From assembly GCA_945872325.1 (NCBI GenBank), contig CAMBZY010000081.1:1-9398 (forward strand): a stretch of DNA of 9,398 nt. The letters run 5' to 3'. The position numbers and the translations under genes were made by a program. This document shows, piece by piece, positions 7,311-9,398 of the stretch; position 1 is the stretch's first letter; each line of letters begins with the position of its first letter. The notes under the pieces are model-generated. The model did not search any database. It was given only the letters and a program-made list of their open reading frames with translations, and had not been told where the DNA came from. Origin of the DNA: Candidatus Kuenenia stuttgartensis. Lineage in GTDB: Bacteria; Planctomycetota; Planctomycetia; Isosphaerales; Isosphaeraceae.

Positions 7311-7510
7311 AAGGCGTTAGCCCCCGTTTCCGGGTTTGAACCTAGCCGCCGGGCGCTAGCCCCCGGTTTCGGCGATTTAAAAATCAAACCGGGTTTGAAC
7401 CTAGCCGCCGTCCGCTAGCCCCCGGTTTCGGCGATTTTAAAAACACAACCGGGTTTAAACCTAGCCGCCGGGCGCTAGCCCCCGGTTTCGGCGATTTAAA
7501 AAAAACAACC
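7311..7510. repeat. Tandem repeat, 59/60-bp unit, about 3.3 copies
   Basis: Three full units lie at 7332-7390, 7391-7450 and 7451-7510, preceded by a partial one from 7311. Each reads GGGTTTGAACC, then CTAGCCGCCG, then CGCTAGCCCCCGGTTTCGGCG, then an AT-rich ATTTAAAAA stretch and ACC. Differences between units are few. Each unit contains short inverted pairs (CTAGC/GCTAG; CCGGG/CCCGG in the first and third), and the junction of units 1 and 2 is a 15-nt dyad, TCAAACCGGGTTTGA, at 7384-7398. The array fills the gap between the convergent rsmA and dnaA genes, begins 25 nt after the rsmA stop and is non-coding. It could buffer or end converging transcription or be a variable-number repeat; no function can be assigned. 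Confidence 0.85.
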
Positions 7511-7522
7511 GGGGCTAGCGCC
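7471..7522. terminator. Long hairpin at end of tandem array, possible bidirectional terminator
   Basis: GGCGCTAGCCCCCGGTT at 7471-7487 pairs with AACCGGGGCTAGCGCC at 7507-7522. The stem is 16 bp with one bulged C and the loop is 19 nt. The right arm is an inverted fragment of the tandem unit. It lies between the two convergent stop codons, where a shared terminator would be expected. No T run follows the stem on either strand, so it does not match a simple intrinsic terminator; the structure is firm, the role is not. Confidence 0.4.
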
Positions 7523-7564
7523 AAGACCGGCTAGTCAGCAGCCGCAGCTAAAAAGCCTGAGAAA

Positions 7565-9190
7565 TCAAACGCCCAGGGCCGTCTGCACAGCGGCCAGCAT
7601 GTCGCCCATGGTTTCAAAGCCGCCGATGGCTCGGGCCTTGACATTCTCTTCAAGCCACTGCTTCACCCTTTTTTCAGCTGCGATCACTGACGAATGGTTT
7701 TTCAGGCCATAATGGCGGGCGATTTCGCTATAGCTGAACGGCGTATGTCGGCGTGAAAGGTACATCGCAATCGTTCGTGGAATGCTGATCGACTGGCTGG
7801 TCTTTTTCGAATGCAATTGTTCGTGAGTTAATGAAAAAACAGTACACACAGAGGTCTCAACATCATGCAGTCCAATGGCTTGAACGGTGTGGCGAATGCT
7901 GTCCCTCATCACCATTCGGGCCAGTTCCAGATCCACCCGCCGGCCGGTCAAAACCGAGTGGGCGATCAGGCTGTTGAGAGCCCCTTCAAGCTCCCGAACG
8001 CTGACCCTCAAGTGCTCTCCCAAAGTATCAATGACATTATCCGGCAGCTCCACCCCACGAGCCGCCGCCTTGGCCCTGAGGATCATCCGGCGCACCTCAG
8101 GATCAGGCGTATCAAGCCTCACCACCATCCCGGCCATGAATCGGGTCGAGAGTTCTTCCATGAGCTTGTTGACACGCTTCGGGTGCTGGTCGCAGCTCAG
8201 AATAATCGGCACATCTTCGGCAATAAGTGCATTAAAGGTGTGGAGAAATTCGCTTTGGGTCGCCCGTTTGGAGGCAATAAAATGGATATCGTCAATGATC
8301 AGTGCCGCTGCATTGCGGAACCGGTTCCGAAAGCTGGCAAGCTGGCCGGTGCGAAGAGCTTCCAGAAAGGCGTTGGTAAAGGCTTCCGCCGAGATCTGGA
8401 TCAAACGCCCGCTTGTGGGGTTCGTCCTCATGGCGTGCGCCAGACCGTCCAGCAGATGGGTTTTGCCCAACCCGACTCCACCATGCAAAACCAGCGGATT
8501 GAACGAGGTTCCTCTCGATTTGATCATCTCAAGGGCGGCTGTGTGGGCCATTCGGTTACAGGGACCAACAATGAAATTATCGAGCCTGCGAGTGGCCTTC
8601 ACAGGTGCCGGCCCGAACAGGCCTGGAACATTACCGGTCTGGGCCTCGCGTTTATCAGTGGGCCATTGGGACTTTTGCGAGCCGGCTGGATTGGACTTTG
8701 ACTTGCGAGAGGTCGGGGCTGGTGGAGTCAGGCTGAACGAGTCGGAATCGGGAGCGGAAGTGGGAGATTCGTTGGATTCAGTATCGAGGATGGGAGCAGA
8801 TTCAACAGGCAGGTTGTCGGCTTGAATCTCTGAGGGCAGTACGACAAAAACCCTCCAATTGTCATGACCATGCACAGCCTGAATGGCTTCACGCAGATTC
8901 GAGTTAAATCTGGAAAGGATGCGGTCTCGAAAGAAGCTGGTCGGCACGATAATGGTCAGGGAGCGGTCGCTTGTGTTCTCGATAAACTCAATACCTTCAC
9001 CAAACCAGACCGCCATCGCACCATCTCCAATCCGTTTCCCAAGTTCTTCGCGAAATAAGTTTTGATTTTTCTGATTTGATGGAAGAGGAAGTGATGTTGA
9101 TAAAGCCAATACAGGTTCAGGAACGGCTGGTTGAGCCGCTCTTGCAGAATCCGTTTTCAAATCTGGCTTGGGGGCAGCCCGACGAGCCAT
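7565..9190 (-). CDS. dnaA: Chromosomal replication initiator protein DnaA
   Basis: The product is 541 aa, longer than E. coli DnaA (467 aa). DnaA binds DnaA boxes at the origin, forms an ATP-dependent filament, melts DNA and helps load helicase. Domain I spans about 42-120 (ELGKRIGDGAMAVWF...). Domain II is a low-complexity linker, about 121-195. The AAA+ domain III has Walker A GGVGLGKTH at 237-245, Walker B LIIDD at 297-301, sensor I LSCDQHP at 331-337, the arginine-finger region LSTRF ending at 351 (R350), and VRELEGALN at 398-406 in the sensor II region. Domain IV (about 435-541) has the helix-turn-helix with HSSVIAAEKRV at 499-509. The ATG at 9190 has AGGA 7 nt upstream. An extra basic, Ala/Pro-rich N-terminus (1-41) precedes domain I. 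Several DNA-reading residues differ from E. coli. Its downstream neighbour is convergent rsmA, not dnaN. Confidence 0.97.
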   Translation of the reverse strand: MARRAAPKPDLKTDSARAAQPAVPEPVLALSTSLPLPSNQKNQNLFREELGKRIGDGAMAVWFGEGIEFIENTSDRSLTIIVPTSFFRDRILSRFNSNLREAIQAVHGHDNWRVFVVLPSEIQADNLPVESAPILDTESNESPTSAPDSDSFSLTPPAPTSRKSKSNPAGSQKSQWPTDKREAQTGNVPGLFGPAPVKATRRLDNFIVGPCNRMAHTAALEMIKSRGTSFNPLVLHGGVGLGKTHLLDGLAHAMRTNPTSGRLIQISAEAFTNAFLEALRTGQLASFRNRFRNAAALIIDDIHFIASKRATQSEFLHTFNALIAEDVPIILSCDQHPKRVNKLMEELSTRFMAGMVVRLDTPDPEVRRMILRAKAAARGVELPDNVIDTLGEHLRVSVRELEGALNSLIAHSVLTGRRVDLELARMVMRDSIRHTVQAIGLHDVETSVCTVFSLTHEQLHSKKTSQSISIPRTIAMYLSRRHTPFSYSEIARHYGLKNHSSVIAAEKRVKQWLEENVKARAIGGFETMGDMLAAVQTALGV

Positions 9191-9278
9191 CCATCATTCC
9201 TGTTCACGGGAGACATGCCCAAACGACAGTTCGCTTAATTAAGCAATTCGTTTCCAGGCACGTTGGTTCGAGTCCGAA

Positions 9279-9300
9279 GGTGTTGATGTCCCTCAACACC
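9279..9300. repeat. Perfect inverted repeat upstream of dnaA
   Basis: GGTGTTGA at 9279-9286 pairs perfectly with TCAACACC at 9293-9300 around a 6-nt spacer. It is directly followed by the tandem 10-mers. On the dnaA strand it lies about 90-110 nt before the start codon, where an operator or leader hairpin could act. Confidence 0.6.
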
Positions 9301-9320
9301 AAAGCGCGACAAAGCGCGAC
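9301..9320. repeat. Tandem 10-mer, two perfect copies
   Basis: AAAGCGCGAC occurs twice without a gap. Ten bases is close to one helical turn, so a protein bound to both copies would sit on the same face of the DNA. It abuts the hairpin on one side and lies 3 nt from the DnaA-box-like site on the other. Confidence 0.6.
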
Positions 9321-9323
9321 ATT

Positions 9324-9332
9324 TCATCCACA
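9324..9332 (+). promoter_or_regulatory. DnaA-box-like site
   Basis: TCATCCACA differs from the consensus TTATCCACA only at position 2. It is the only near match I saw upstream of dnaA. This DnaA has changed base-contacting residues, so its preferred box may not equal the consensus. Confidence 0.35.
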
Positions 9333-9398
9333 GAAGATCGTAGATTTCAGGCAAAAGGTCTAGGTGGAACCGCAGGTGGTGCGACTGCTTTTTCGCGT

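Larger units (their letters stand above)
9191..9398. promoter_or_regulatory. dnaA upstream region, possible control or origin-edge sequence
   Basis: The 208 nt upstream of dnaA contain a 12-bp perfect palindrome GCTTAATTAAGC at 9233-9244, a hairpin at 9279-9300, two adjacent identical 10-mers at 9301-9320, and TCATCCACA at 9324-9332, one base from the DnaA box TTATCCACA. DnaA often represses its own gene through boxes here, and in many bacteria the origin is next to dnaA. No clear promoter and no AT-rich unwinding tract is visible, and only one box-like site was found, so an origin is not demonstrated. The window ends inside this region. Confidence 0.4.

Noticed and set aside
7311..7510. Tandem units considered as a CRISPR array
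   Set aside because: The whole unit, not just part of it, is conserved from copy to copy, so there are no variable spacers, and no cas gene is nearby.
7865..8825. Long open frames (278 and 312 codons) on the plus strand across dnaA
   Set aside because: They are antisense to a gene whose motifs are all present, have no family features, and have compositions expected from a mirrored coding strand.
9262..9300. T-arm-like string GGTTCGAGTCC followed by a 7-nt acceptor-like strand, hinting at a tRNA or a permuted tRNA
   Set aside because: The T stem has only about four pairs, no CCA or matching upstream acceptor strand exists, and no D-arm or anticodon arm could be found. The complementary strand lies downstream and is better explained as a simple hairpin.

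Overview
The window looks like a piece of a planctomycete chromosome. This rests on the style of the proteins: a divergent DnaA with HSSV in place of HTTV, an RsmA with long charged tails, tandem single-pass TPR proteins, and a 'NAxxHGL'-type protein of unknown function. GC-rich repeats between genes also fit. No 16S gene or other decisive marker is present, so the assignment is an inference. No phage, transposase, CRISPR array or defence gene was recognised.

Layout. (1) 1-461 has no gene and holds small palindromes, a 29-nt motif and a ~139-bp repeat with palindromic ends. (2) 462-2450 and 2527-4140, both on the minus strand, are two paralogous membrane-anchored TPR proteins; the 537-aa gene is transcribed first and the 662-aa gene follows after a 76-nt gap. 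(3) 4141-4737 is a divergent intergenic region with a second copy of the ~139-bp repeat, a second copy of the 29-nt motif (here inside a hairpin) and weak promoter candidates for both flanking genes. (4) 4738-6024 (+) is a 428-aa protein of unknown function. (5) 6140-7285 (+) is rsmA (ksgA), the 16S rRNA dimethyladenosine transferase. (6) 7286-7564 lies between convergent genes and is mostly a 59/60-bp tandem repeat ending in an inverted fragment that makes a long hairpin. (7) 7565-9190 (-) is dnaA, the replication initiator. (8) 9191-9398, upstream of dnaA, has a perfect 8-bp-stem hairpin, a perfect tandem 10-mer and one near-consensus DnaA box. It could be the dnaA control region or the edge of an origin.

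The two housekeeping genes (rsmA, dnaA) are firm. The TPR pair is firm as a paralogous membrane-anchored pair, but its function is unknown. The most unusual features are the repeats: a structured element in direct orientation on each side of the TPR pair, and the 60-bp tandem array between rsmA and dnaA. DnaA also differs from E. coli at residues that read the DnaA box. I did not find a convincing new multi-gene system; the leads are regulatory or structural DNA.
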